A stretch of 64,000 nt of DNA from Methylobacterium sp. WL1 (GTDB lineage Bacteria; Pseudomonadota; Alphaproteobacteria; Rhizobiales; Beijerinckiaceae): the NCBI RefSeq assembly GCF_008000895.1, contig NZ_CP042823.1, forward strand, positions 2,173,001-2,237,000. The letters run 5' to 3'. How positions within the stretch are numbered: the stretch's first letter is position 1; the number at the start of each line of letters is the position of its first letter. The position numbers and the translations under genes were made by a program. The notes below the pieces were generated by a model. The model worked only from the letters and a program-made list of their open reading frames with translations, had not been told where the DNA came from and did not search any database. Shown here piece by piece: positions 36,471 through 46,202 of this stretch.

Positions 36471-36513
36471 GATCATATCGATTTCTATTATCGATCCTAT
36501 CTGTTTGGATCAT
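36471..36513. promoter_or_regulatory. AT-rich palindromic site upstream of the Pit operon
   Basis: Within a GC-rich background, GATCAT (36471-36476) and ATCGAT (36477-36482) are followed by ATCGAT (36490-36495) and GATCAT (36508-36513). They lie between divergent genes. They could be operator half-sites for the DUF47-pit operon or for the small secreted protein gene. That is inference only. Confidence 0.3.
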
Positions 36514-36581
36514 GACGCAGTGCAGCGTAGATAGTGCCTCGACAACGGGCTTCGGACCCGGACAGCAAGAGGTATCCCACC

Positions 36582-36806
36582 ATGACCACGCGTTCCTTGA
36601 TCCTGGCCGCCCTGGCCTCCATCCCGATGATCGGTTCAGCCCTGGCCGATGAGGCCATCAACCTGACGCCGCCGCTCTACCGGGAGCAGGCCCGGGTGAT
36701 CTCGACCACCCGTCCCGCGACCGAACTGGCGACCACGCCGCGCCTCGTCCCGGCGGCTCAGACCACCACCCGTGTCGTCACCGCTACCGCGATGCCGACC
36801 CGCTGA
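36582..36806 (+). CDS. Small secreted protein
   Basis: This is a 74-residue product from the ATG at 36582 (agagg about ten bases upstream). Residues 1-22 are a clear signal peptide (SLILAALASIPMIGSALA then DE). The mature part is Thr/Ala/Arg-rich with TTRPATELATTPRL and TTTRVVTATAM and looks unstructured. No domain is recognised. It is divergent from the Pit operon. Confidence 0.65.
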   Translation: MTTRSLILAALASIPMIGSALADEAINLTPPLYREQARVISTTRPATELATTPRLVPAAQTTTRVVTATAMPTR

Positions 36807-37874
36807 TGCGGGCCGGACGCCTCCCGGCGCATCTTCACGGCGCATCGCTCAGACGCATCCCGGAGCCCCCAGCCCTGCTCCGGGATGCCGCAGACCGAGC
36901 GCACCACCCCTGCGCCCGGCGGGTGCCGGACCGGCGGCCCGGGATGCAAGATCCCCAGGCCGCATAGGCGCGCGCCCCCATAAGACCCAGTCGGAATCGC
37001 GGATCGACGCGCCTGACAGGGTGCGAACGGTTGCAGTGCAAAACGCGATGCCGCGTCGGCAGTCCGCCCGACAGTGCAGGCTTCGTCCCGATACCGAACT
37101 CGTGCACCGCCCCGACCGCCCATGATGTCGGCGCCCGCCGTTCCTGCGCGCGTTCCCCGGTCGATCGCAAGAAAAGCGGATCCGCCACGGCGACGGGCTC
37201 GCTGTTACCCGCCGGGCTCCCCGGACCGGTGCGGCCCGATTGGTAGGTAATCGATCCTTGGCCCTTCTCCGGCTTGCGCCAACCGGCGTCCGGAGGCCGG
37301 CCACCGGCGGCTCCTGATCGTCGCCCCTGCGGCTTCGTGTCGAACCCCCGAATCCGCTTCGGATCCGCTCCGCTCGACCTGGGCCCGGCGAAATCCGAGC
37401 TGGGCAGGATCCGCCCATTCCCATCCAAAGCGAAGTCGCGCCGCGACCGCACGCCGGTCATTCCGCGCGGACCGACCCGCAGGATAACCCGCTCTCAACG
37501 CAGGATTTCATCCGCTGAGCGGGGCTTCCGGACCGGCTATCCCCGGCAACACCTATCTTCATTCCGACAGGTCTCGGGCGGACTGGGAATAGGAAGATAG
37601 GCTTGTGCGCGGTATGGCTCGACAGCAACTGTCAATCCCGAATGCAGCATCGAACCGAGCTGATCTTCATAGGCCGAAAACGGGATCTTGAATGCTGCAC
37701 AAATACAAATCTTGACAGCAGCGCAACCACGTACGTAATGTTTCCACAGTGTTAAATTTAGGAAAAATAGCTGAGTAGGTTGCCCGTCCACTCGGGTGGC
37801 TGACGCGACGTAGGCAAGTTCTCTTGTGCTGCGATGGATCAATCGCGCCCTGCTGCAAGTCTGGGGAAACATTC
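36807..37874. other. Gene-poor region upstream of the GH16 gene
   Basis: This is 1,068 bases without a believable gene. Long ORFs on the minus strand (up to 208 codons) overlap in several frames, are Arg/Gly/Ser-rich and show no family features. From about 37600 the sequence becomes AT-richer (for example cagtgttaaatttaggaaaaatag near 37750). This probably marks the GH16 promoter and leader. Confidence 0.5.
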
Positions 37875-40343
37875 ATGGTCGACTTGACCGGTTATAAACT
37901 AACCTTCGACGAAGAGTTTAACACCCGGAGCATTTCACAGACTGGCGCGGGGACCACCTGGGCCGATATCCGCGCGCAAGACCGTGGTGACGCGAATGCC
38001 GATGTCGGGTTCGGCCACTCGTCCTTCGTGGACAAGGGGTCTGGCTACGACCCGTTTCAGCTCCAGGACGGCGCCCTGTCGATCACGGCGGTCCCGGACA
38101 GGACTTCGTCCGGCGTGCCGGGCAGCTGGGAATCCGGCCTGCTGACGACCCAGGGCAATTTCTCGCAGACCTACGGGTATTTCGAAGTCCGGGCCGACTT
38201 CTCCGAGCAGGTCGGCGCCTGGGACGCGTTCTGGCTGCTGCCCAACCAGCAGAAGGCCGACCCCTACAACGCGGGCCAGCACCAGGAGCTTGACGTCGTC
38301 GAGCGCTACGGCGACGGGCCGAGCACCGTCTACAGCACGATCCACACGACGGATCAGACGCCGAACATCCCCTGGCAGCAGAACCGCCAGGTCACGAGCG
38401 TAATGCCGGACCAGACCGGCTATCATACCTACGGCATGAACTGGCAGGCCGACCGGATCAGCTTCTACGTGGACGGCCAGATGACCGGCTCGCAGGCGAC
38501 GCCGTCGGATCTGCACAGCCCGATGTACATGCTGGTGAACCTGGCCACCCAGGGGGGCGGCAGCAACAACGCCGATCTCGCCGGCGTGCCGATCAGCTCG
38601 AAGATCGACTACGTCCGAGCCTATTCGAACGATCCGACCGCAGCCGCCGTGAAGCGCGACACCGTGTCGAGCCCCGACGGCCGGGATCCGGGCCTGTACG
38701 GCGCCGCCGCGGCAACCTCGACGAACACGACGACAGCCGCCGCGACCACGGCAAGCGCGGAGAGGGGCACGACGACCACGGCCACGAGCGTGGCTTCGTC
38801 GGCAGCGTCGGCCACCAAGCCGGCGACCGGTTCGACCACCGGGACGGCATCAGGAACAACCAACCCGACGAACGGCTCGGCCGCCGCGCCGACGACGAGT
38901 TCCACGGTCACGATTGCCGCGACCCCCAAGCCCACCGTCTCGACGGCGCCGACCGGGGCTGCCTCCCCGTCGAGCGTCAGCCCGAACGGAGGCGTGTCCC
39001 CCGCCGCCGCACCGACACCGGCCGCTCCGACGACGGGGTCCGGCGCCTCCAGGCCGTCAGCCGTTCAGAACCCGCCTGTCGGCGCGTCTTCGGGCTCGAC
39101 CAACGCCACGCCGGGAACGAGCGCGCCCACCGCCAGCGCTGCGCCCACGACGGCCTCATCGACGGTCCCTGCCGCAAGCACGACCCCCACGACGGCGCAA
39201 AGCAGCGCCCCGGTCGCATCGACCGGCACTGCTCCGAGCGCGACCGGCAGCGGTGCGAACGGTGCAACGCAGGCGTCCACCGCGAGCGCGACGCCGCCGG
39301 CTGCAACCTCCACGACGAGTGCGAGCGGCTCGGCGACTCCGACCACGGGTTCCACCGCCGCGTCTGCGCCGGCCAGCACCGGGAGCGGAACCGGCCCGGC
39401 AGGCGGCAGTGCGACGACGGGGTCCCCTTCGACCACCCTCAGCGCAGCACCTGCCGCGCCGACGCCGAATGCCGCCGGCACGACGCCCTCGACGGTGACC
39501 GCCAGCGCGCCGACCAGTGCCGCTTCCAGCGCGGTGAGCAGCACGAGCGGCGGATCGCACACGACCGCGAGCGCGCCGTCCCAGACCGCCGCGGAGACGA
39601 CTCACTCGGGTGGTGCGACCCATTCGGGCGGTGCGACTCTTGCGGCCACGGGTTCGGCTCCCCCTCCGACCACCGTCGGCGCAGCGCCTCAGGCCCCTGC
39701 CCCGACGACGAACTCCGCGGGGACGGCGAATCTGTCCGCGTCCCCCGTGTCGGGTCAGTCCGCGGCCGCCTCGACAACGCCGGCAAACGGCATGGCCCAC
39801 ACGCCGACCGCAGGACCGAGCGCGGCGGCCCCGGCGGCCCTCGACACAACGGCGGTGACGACCCCGCCCGGTGGGTCCGGCGCAAACGGTGTCGCGAGCC
39901 CGGCAAGCGTAGTCCCGGTGGCGAGCAGCGCCACCGTGCAGCCGGCCATGGCCACCGCTCCGACCAACCCGGCCTCGACGGTGGCACCCGGCTCCGGCGG
40001 TACGGCGCGGCCGGTGCTGGGCAGCGCAACCCGTTCTCCCGCCGGCACGCAGAACCCGTACCCGCCGACCGGCAACCCGATCGCCGCCGCGCCGACGGCC
40101 CCCATCAATCCGGGCAGCGTAACGAGCGCGTCCCCAGCCGCATCCGCGGGCGCCACGAGCCCGCAGGGTCCCGCCGTCCCGGCGGTGAGCAAGGCTCCCA
40201 CCTATGAGACGTTCTCCGTCCCCGAGAGCCAGCGGAAAGCCGCGATCGCCCTGATGGCCAAGATCAACAAGGGCGAAGCCAGCGCACCCGCGACCACCGA
40301 CTGGTTCACCAAACTGTCCAACATCCTGATGCATCTCTGGTAG
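37875..40343 (+). CDS. GH16 beta-glycanase with long mucin-like tail
   Basis: This is an 822-residue product from the ATG at 37875 (MVDLTGYKLTFDEEFN). Residues 1-255 are a GH16 jelly roll with the catalytic ELDVVE (EXDXXE, nucleophile Glu138 and acid/base Glu143) and the typical GYFEVRADF and YGMNWQADRISFYVDG strands. Enzymes of this type cleave beta-1,3/1,4-glucans or succinoglycan-like exopolysaccharides. Residues about 270-770 are almost wholly Ala/Thr/Ser/Pro/Gly. A distinct conserved-looking end follows (YETFSVPESQRKAAIALMAK to ILMHLW). There is no N-terminal signal peptide and no RTX repeat, so the export route is unclear. Confidence 0.88.
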   Translation: MVDLTGYKLTFDEEFNTRSISQTGAGTTWADIRAQDRGDANADVGFGHSSFVDKGSGYDPFQLQDGALSITAVPDRTSSGVPGSWESGLLTTQGNFSQTYGYFEVRADFSEQVGAWDAFWLLPNQQKADPYNAGQHQELDVVERYGDGPSTVYSTIHTTDQTPNIPWQQNRQVTSVMPDQTGYHTYGMNWQADRISFYVDGQMTGSQATPSDLHSPMYMLVNLATQGGGSNNADLAGVPISSKIDYVRAYSNDPTAAAVKRDTVSSPDGRDPGLYGAAAATSTNTTTAAATTASAERGTTTTATSVASSAASATKPATGSTTGTASGTTNPTNGSAAAPTTSSTVTIAATPKPTVSTAPTGAASPSSVSPNGGVSPAAAPTPAAPTTGSGASRPSAVQNPPVGASSGSTNATPGTSAPTASAAPTTASSTVPAASTTPTTAQSSAPVASTGTAPSATGSGANGATQASTASATPPAATSTTSASGSATPTTGSTAASAPASTGSGTGPAGGSATTGSPSTTLSAAPAAPTPNAAGTTPSTVTASAPTSAASSAVSSTSGGSHTTASAPSQTAAETTHSGGATHSGGATLAATGSAPPPTTVGAAPQAPAPTTNSAGTANLSASPVSGQSAAASTTPANGMAHTPTAGPSAAAPAALDTTAVTTPPGGSGANGVASPASVVPVASSATVQPAMATAPTNPASTVAPGSGGTARPVLGSATRSPAGTQNPYPPTGNPIAAAPTAPINPGSVTSASPAASAGATSPQGPAVPAVSKAPTYETFSVPESQRKAAIALMAKINKGEASAPATTDWFTKLSNILMHLW

Positions 40344-41288
40344 GCGCAGCTTTCGAACGCGGTTTCTGAAGGCGCCTGCGAGCGCGGGCCGCTTCGCTCA
40401 CCGGGACCTGCGGATGTCCGCAGCCGGCGGGATGGTGCGTGGTGTGGCCCGGAGGGTCGCGCCCGGCGCCTGCCGGCACCCGTTGCCTCCCGGTACGAGA
40501 CGGTCGCCGGCGGTTGATCCACCGGGCGGCCGCTGCTCGATGTTGCCGCGCGGCAAACCGCGAAACGGCAGTCCGGCGCAATGCCACGGCCTCGACGCAT
40601 CGTTCTGGCTTGCGCCGAGCCGGCATCCACGTGGCTGGCGAGCGCTCGGGCTGGAGCGGGTCCGCTGCGAGGGGACGCCGCGACTCGGGCCCACCTGTGC
40701 CGGGCGCGATCCGGGACGCGGATACGCCAGCCGCCTCCCGGCAGCGGATCGGCTCCGTTCCGATCCGTCGAGCGGCACGGGCTAGCTCACGACGCGGCCT
40801 CCCTCGCCAGCATCGGCCGCGCGCCGCGTCCCGAGGCACCTCCTGGCGGCCGCGGTACTCGACACGGTCGCGCCACCGGATCGGACGGGGGCACGCGTCG
40901 ACGATGGGATGCGGCGTCTCGAATGCAATAACGGCGACCTGCCCGCTCAGTATGGCGGTCGTTCTCCCATCGGGATAGCCGGGCCTGGCGAGCCACCCCG
41001 CGTCCGGGCTTCAAGATTGGCATTTCACATTCGGTAATCAATTCAAACGAAGCCGATCGTTTCCGCGGCGCGAATGCCGATTATCAGTAGAAATCCGCTC
41101 TGATGGCCCGCCTTTTGAAGTCGGCGCGCGCACGGCCTGTGGTATCCATTGCAAACCGGCGGCCGAATCGGGTTTGTCCTGCGCAGAGACACCGCGGCAT
41201 CGCGGGGCGCGCGACACCTGAGGAGGGTGGTCGCGGCTTGGATCGATCAGTTGGCCCGGTCGGCGCAGTGACCGGAGGCGTATCGACG
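40344..41288. other. Gene-poor region downstream of the GH16 gene
   Basis: This is 945 bases with overlapping Arg/Pro-rich ORFs in all frames and no family similarity. A lower-GC patch lies at about 41020-41100. No terminator or mobile element was recognised. The final part should hold the promoter for the small secreted protein at 41289. Confidence 0.5.
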
Positions 41289-41606
41289 ATGATGATCGCT
41301 ATTCCCGCCTTGCTGATGGGAGCGACCCTGTCGGTGCCGGTCGCGGACCGCGTGCCGGTCTTCGATGTCGGGCCGGGGTGCCGGGCGGCCACCACGCTGA
41401 TGACCCTCGATCCCAGGCGGCAGAAACTCTGCCTCGACGATGAGGCGTCGGCACGCGCGCAGGTCGCCCAGAAATGGTCGCGCTATGCGGCCGTCGACCG
41501 GACGCGCTGCACCGCGGAGGCCCAGCTGGATGGGCTGCCGAGCTACGTCGATCTGCTCGAGTGCCTGACCCTCGCCCGCGAGGCCAAGGCGGAAGACACG
41601 TGGTAG
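41289..41606 (+). CDS. Small secreted four-cysteine protein
   Basis: This is a 105-residue product from the ATG at 41289 (GGAGG 11 bases upstream). It has a signal peptide (MMIAIPALLMGATLSVPVA) and a mature domain with four cysteines in GPGCRAATT, KLCLDDE, RTRCTAEA and LLECLTLA, enough for two disulfides. I recognise the pattern as a conserved hypothetical of Methylobacterium and Bradyrhizobium relatives but know no function. The RND pump operon follows 58 bases later. Confidence 0.7.
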   Translation: MMIAIPALLMGATLSVPVADRVPVFDVGPGCRAATTLMTLDPRRQKLCLDDEASARAQVAQKWSRYAAVDRTRCTAEAQLDGLPSYVDLLECLTLAREAKAEDTW

Positions 41607-41664
41607 CCGCGGCAGGATCTCTGTCCACGACCGTCCCGTAACGATCCCAGTCGAGGGGCCGCCC

Positions 41665-42843
41665 GTGCCGATCGCGCCACTGCTTTCCGGACCCGTCCGC
41701 GTTCTGGTCGTCGCGACCATCGCGGCGCTGGCGGCCGGGTGCCGCGACACCAACCAGTACGTTCCGCCGCCGCCGCCGAGCGTCTCGGTGGCGCAGCCGG
41801 TCGTGCGCAACGTGACGCGCTACTTCGAGCTCACCGGCAACACCAAGGCGTTCGCGGCCGTCGATCTCGAGGCCCGCGTCCAGGGATTTCTGGAGGGGAT
41901 CAGCTACACGGACGGGGCCGTGGTGAAGAAGGGCGCGCCGCTCTTCTCCATCCAGCGCAACACCTACGAGGCGCAGCTCAAGCAGGCGCAGGGCGCCCTC
42001 GCCGCGCAGCAGGCCGCCCTGGCCAACGCCCAGTCGGAGTATCAGCGCCAGTTCACCCTGGGCCGGCAGGAATTCGCCTCGCAGGCGCGGGTGGAGGATG
42101 CCAAGACCAAGCTGGACCAGGCCACCGCCGCTGTGCTGGAGGCGCAGGCCAACCTCGATATCGCCGCGATCAACCTCGGCTACACGCAGGTCTCCGCGCC
42201 CTTCGACGGCGTGGTCACCAACCACCTGGTGGATGTCGGGGCGCTCGTCGGCATCAGCGGACCGACCAAGCTGGCGCAGCTCGTGCGCATCGACCCGCTC
42301 TACATCTACTTCAACGTCGGCGAGCAGCAGGTCCTGCGGGTCAAGCAGCACCTGCTCGCGACGCAGCGGACGTTGGGCGACCTGTCCAAGATCCCGGTGG
42401 AGATCGGCCTGCAGGACGAGGCCGGCTATCCGCATACCGGCAAGCTGGACTACCTCGCGCCGCAGGTGGACCCGTCCACCGGCACGCTGCTGGCCCGGGC
42501 GCTCATCGACAACGCCGATCATGCGCTCCTGCCGGGCCTGTTCGTGCGGGTCCGGATCCCGGTCGGACGCGACGACAAGGCCCTGCTGGTCCGCGACGAC
42601 GCCATCGGGACCAACCAGCAGGGCAGCTACCTGCTCACGGTCGGGGCCGACGACACGGTCTCGCAGCGGGTGGTGACGCTCGGTCCGCGGGACGGGCGCG
42701 AACGCGTGATCCAGACGGGGCTCAAACCCGACGAGTGGGTCGTCACGGACGGCATCCAGCGGGCCATCCCGGGGGCCAAGGTCGCGCCCCGGAAGGTGGC
42801 GCCGGCCGATGCTTCGGCCGACCCGGCGGCGATCCGGCGGTGA
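41665..42843 (+). CDS. RND efflux periplasmic adaptor lipoprotein
   Basis: This is a 392-residue MexA/AcrA-type membrane-fusion protein starting from a GTG at 41665. A lipobox (LAAGC, Cys26) predicts lipid anchoring in the inner membrane. The hairpin, lipoyl and beta-barrel domains are visible: ARVQGFLEGISYTDGAVVKKG near residue 70, a Gln/Ala-rich alpha-hairpin (about 100-150) and VSAPFDGVVTNHLVDVGALV near residue 175. It is followed by the RND pump gene after 85 bases. No TolC-type channel or regulator gene is adjacent. Confidence 0.94.
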   Translation: MPIAPLLSGPVRVLVVATIAALAAGCRDTNQYVPPPPPSVSVAQPVVRNVTRYFELTGNTKAFAAVDLEARVQGFLEGISYTDGAVVKKGAPLFSIQRNTYEAQLKQAQGALAAQQAALANAQSEYQRQFTLGRQEFASQARVEDAKTKLDQATAAVLEAQANLDIAAINLGYTQVSAPFDGVVTNHLVDVGALVGISGPTKLAQLVRIDPLYIYFNVGEQQVLRVKQHLLATQRTLGDLSKIPVEIGLQDEAGYPHTGKLDYLAPQVDPSTGTLLARALIDNADHALLPGLFVRVRIPVGRDDKALLVRDDAIGTNQQGSYLLTVGADDTVSQRVVTLGPRDGRERVIQTGLKPDEWVVTDGIQRAIPGAKVAPRKVAPADASADPAAIRR

Positions 42844-42928
42844 GACGCCGGCCGTCGGCACCCGTCGATCCGCGCTCCCGCCGATCCGGCGGGCCGCCCC
42901 TGAGACGCCGGCACCGAGGGTCCACGGC

Positions 42929-45900
42929 ATGATCTCGCGCTTCTTCATCGAGCGGCCGGTCCTGGCCAACGTGCTCGCCCTGGTGATGGTGCTGGTCGGC
43001 GCGGTGTCGCTGTTCAACCTGCCCGTGTCGCAATACCCGAACGTCGTCCCGCCGACGGTCCAGGTCACCACGCGCTATCCGGGGGCGAGCGCCCGCACGG
43101 TGATCGACACGGTGGCGCTGCCGATCGAGCAGCAGGTCAACGGCGTCGAGGGCATGCTCTACATGCAGTCGACCAGCGCCAGCGACGGCACCTACACCCT
43201 CACGGTCACGTTCGCGATCGGCACGGACGGCGACCAGGCCCAAGTGCTGGTGCAGAACCGCGTCGCCATCGCGATGTCGTCGCTGCCGCAGGCGGTGCAG
43301 GTGCAGGGCGTCACGACCCAGAAGAAGTCCACCGCGGTCCTGCAATTCGTGACCCTGTCCGCCCCCGATGGGACATTCGACAGCCTGTTCCTGTCGAATT
43401 ACGGCGTCATCAACGTTCAGAACGAGCTGGCCCGGCTCCCGGGCGTCGGCAACGTCACGGTGTTCGGCGCCGGCCAGTACGCGATGCGGATCTGGCTGGA
43501 CCCCGACCTCGTGCAGGCCCGGGGTCTCACCCCCGACGCCATCGTCACCATCGTCCAGCAGCAGAGCCAGGAGGTCACCGCCGGGGCCGTGGGCATGCCG
43601 CCGGTCCCGGCCGGCCAGGATTTCCAGTACACCCTCAACGTCAACGGGCGGCTGAACGACGCCCCGGACTTCGAGAACATCGTCATCAAGGCGGATGCGC
43701 AGGACGGCGGCCGCATCACCCGCCTGCGCGATGTCGGCCGCGTCGAGCTCGGCGCGCAGACCTACAGCCAGTCGTTCACCCTGAACGGTCAGCCCGCCGC
43801 CGGCCTCGGCATCTTCCAGCTGCCGGAGGCGAACGCGCTCACGGTGGCGGGGGCGGTCCGCACCCGGATGGGCGAGCTGGCCAAGAGCTTCCCGCCGGGC
43901 CTCGTCTACAGCATCCCGTTCGACACGACCGGGTTCGTGCAGGCCTCGATCCACGAGGTCTACACGACGCTGTTCGAGGCCGCCGTCCTGGTCCTGATCG
44001 TCATCCTGGTCTTCGTGCAGGACTGGCGCGCCATGCTGGTGCCGGCGACGACGGTCCCGGTGACGATCATCGGCGCCTTCGCGGCGATGGCGGCGATGGG
44101 CTTCAGCGTGAACCTCTCGACGCTGTTTGCCATCGTGCTGGCCATCGGCATCGTGGTGGACGATGCCATCGTGATCGTCGAGGGCGTCGCCCACCATATC
44201 GACCAGGGGCTCTCGCCCCGGGCGGCGGCCGAGAAGGCGATGGAGGAGCTGTTCGGCCCGATCATCGGCATCACCCTGGTGCTGATGTCGGTCTTCGTGC
44301 CGGCCGCGTTCCTGCCCGGCCTGACCGGGCAGCTCTACAAGCAGTTCGCCCTGGTGATCGCCGCCACCGCCCTGATCAGCGCGGTCAACGCCGCCACGTT
44401 GAAGCCGACCCAGTGCGCCCTGTGGCTGCGCAAGCCGGTCCCGCCTGAGGAGCGCAACGTGTTCTACCGCGGCTTCAACCGCGTCTACGGCGTCGCCGAG
44501 GGCTGGTACGCAAGGCTGATCGGCCACATGGTCCGGCGCAGTGGCGTCATGGTCGCCGTCGCGCTCCTGCTGATCGGCCTGGCCGGATGGGGGCTGACCC
44601 GCCTTCCGACCGCGTTCCTGCCGACCGAGGACCAGGGCTACGTCCTCATCGGGGCGCAGCTGCCGGACGGCGCCTCGAAGGAGCGCACCGACGCGGTGAT
44701 GCAGCGGATCAGCGCGCACGCGAAGGCGACGCCCGGCGTGGACAACGTGCTCACCATCAGCGGCATCTCGGTCCTCGATGCCAACGCCACCCTGCCCAAC
44801 GCCGGCGTCGCCTACGTCGTGCTCAAGGATTGGGGTGCCCGGGGCAAGGAGAAGGGCCAGGACCTGCGCAGCCTCTACGAGCGCTTCAACGCGATGCTGG
44901 AGGGGGTGGAGGGCGCCTCGACCTTCGTGCTCATCCCCCCGCCGATCCAGGGCATCGGCAATGCCAGCGGCTTCACCATGCAGGTGGAGTTGCGCAACGG
45001 CGACTTCGACTACCCGCTGCTGGAAAGCCTCGCCCGGACGATCGTCGCCGACGGGACCGCGCAATCCGGGCTGCAGAAGCTCAACACCTCGTTCCGGGCC
45101 GGCGTGCCGCAGATCGCGATCGCGGTGGACCGGATCAAGGCCGAGGCCCTGGGCGTGACGGTCGGACAGGTGTTCTCGACGCTGTCGAGCTACGTCGGAT
45201 CGTCCTACGTCACGCAGTTCAACAAGTTCGGCCGGACCTTCCAGGTCTACGTGCAGGCCGCGCCCGATTACCGGCTGCGCCCGGAGGACATCCAGAACCT
45301 GAAGGTGCGCGCCGGCAACGGCGTCATGGTGCCGCTCGGCACCGTCGTCGAGATCAAGTCGGTGCAGGGCCCATCCCTGATCAGCCTCTACAACCTCTAC
45401 CCGACGGCCACGATCGTGGGTGGGGCGGCCCCCGGCTTCAGCTCCGGGCAGTCGCTGGACCTGATGCAGCAGATCGCCGCGAAGGTGCTGCCGCCGGGCA
45501 CGGGCTACGACTGGACGGCGATGTCGTATCAGGAGAAGGCCGTGGGCTCCCAGATCTACTGGGTGTTCGCGCTGGCCATCGTGCTCGTCTACCTCGTGCT
45601 GGCCGGGCAGTACGAGAGCTGGATCCTGCCGCTGGCGGTCCTGCTCGGCGTGCCGCTGGCGCTCCTGGGGACGGTCGGGGCCCTGCTGTCGCTCGGCGTC
45701 GCCAACAACCTCTACACGCAGATCGGCCTGATCCTGCTGATCGCGCTGGCGAGCAAGAACGCCATCCTGATCGTCGAGGTCGCCCGCGAGAAGCGGCAGG
45801 CCGGGCTCGACATCGCGGCGGCGGCCGTGGAGGCGGCGCGGCTGCGTTTCCGCCCGATCCTGATGACCTCGTTCGCCTTCATCCTCGGCGTGCTGCCGCT

Positions 45901-46102
45901 GGTCACCGCCACCGGGGCGGGGGCGGCGGCGCGCAAGTCGATCGGCATCGCGGTGTTCAGCGGCATGCTCGCCTCGACCTGCCTGGCGGTGCTGTTCGTG
46001 CCGTCCTTCTACGTCATCCTGCAGCGCCTCGAGGAGCGCCGCGCGCGGGGCCCGCGGCCCGCACCGGCCGGGACGGTCGCGGCGGTCTCGGAGAGCCCCT
46101 GA
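42929..46102 (+). CDS. RND multidrug efflux pump, HAE-1 family
   Basis: This is a 1,057-residue AcrB/MexB-like proton-driven transporter from the ATG at 42929 (MISRFFIERPVLANVLA). Twelve membrane helices and two large periplasmic loops are apparent. The proton-relay Asp pair is in AIGIVVDDAIVIVEG near residue 405, and the relay Lys is expected in the LLIALASKNAILIVE helix near residue 940. Together with the adaptor it forms an inner-membrane pump that must borrow an outer-membrane channel encoded elsewhere. Substrates cannot be inferred. Confidence 0.96.
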   Translation: MISRFFIERPVLANVLALVMVLVGAVSLFNLPVSQYPNVVPPTVQVTTRYPGASARTVIDTVALPIEQQVNGVEGMLYMQSTSASDGTYTLTVTFAIGTDGDQAQVLVQNRVAIAMSSLPQAVQVQGVTTQKKSTAVLQFVTLSAPDGTFDSLFLSNYGVINVQNELARLPGVGNVTVFGAGQYAMRIWLDPDLVQARGLTPDAIVTIVQQQSQEVTAGAVGMPPVPAGQDFQYTLNVNGRLNDAPDFENIVIKADAQDGGRITRLRDVGRVELGAQTYSQSFTLNGQPAAGLGIFQLPEANALTVAGAVRTRMGELAKSFPPGLVYSIPFDTTGFVQASIHEVYTTLFEAAVLVLIVILVFVQDWRAMLVPATTVPVTIIGAFAAMAAMGFSVNLSTLFAIVLAIGIVVDDAIVIVEGVAHHIDQGLSPRAAAEKAMEELFGPIIGITLVLMSVFVPAAFLPGLTGQLYKQFALVIAATALISAVNAATLKPTQCALWLRKPVPPEERNVFYRGFNRVYGVAEGWYARLIGHMVRRSGVMVAVALLLIGLAGWGLTRLPTAFLPTEDQGYVLIGAQLPDGASKERTDAVMQRISAHAKATPGVDNVLTISGISVLDANATLPNAGVAYVVLKDWGARGKEKGQDLRSLYERFNAMLEGVEGASTFVLIPPPIQGIGNASGFTMQVELRNGDFDYPLLESLARTIVADGTAQSGLQKLNTSFRAGVPQIAIAVDRIKAEALGVTVGQVFSTLSSYVGSSYVTQFNKFGRTFQVYVQAAPDYRLRPEDIQNLKVRAGNGVMVPLGTVVEIKSVQGPSLISLYNLYPTATIVGGAAPGFSSGQSLDLMQQIAAKVLPPGTGYDWTAMSYQEKAVGSQIYWVFALAIVLVYLVLAGQYESWILPLAVLLGVPLALLGTVGALLSLGVANNLYTQIGLILLIALASKNAILIVEVAREKRQAGLDIAAAAVEAARLRFRPILMTSFAFILGVLPLVTATGAGAAARKSIGIAVFSGMLASTCLAVLFVPSFYVILQRLEERRARGPRPAPAGTVAAVSESP

Positions 46103-46202
46103 CCGCCATGACGCCCGGCCGGGATCTCAGGAGCGACGCGGATGCGTCGAAGCCTGTCCGCCGCCGTAGCGATTCGCGTCATTCGTCGCGCGGTCGAAAC
46201 GC

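Noticed and set aside
36835..37461. Minus-strand ORFs of 191-208 codons upstream of the GH16 gene
   Set aside because: They overlap in several frames and are rich in Arg, Gly and Ser, with no start signal or recognisable family.
38700..40180. CRISPR or tandem-repeat array in the repetitive DNA of the GH16 tail
   Set aside because: The repeats are degenerate codon-level Ala/Thr/Ser/Pro runs in an open frame, with no constant repeat and spacer lengths.
42743..45064. Minus-strand ORF of 773 codons opposite the RND pump
   Set aside because: It is a shadow of a clear AcrB-like gene.
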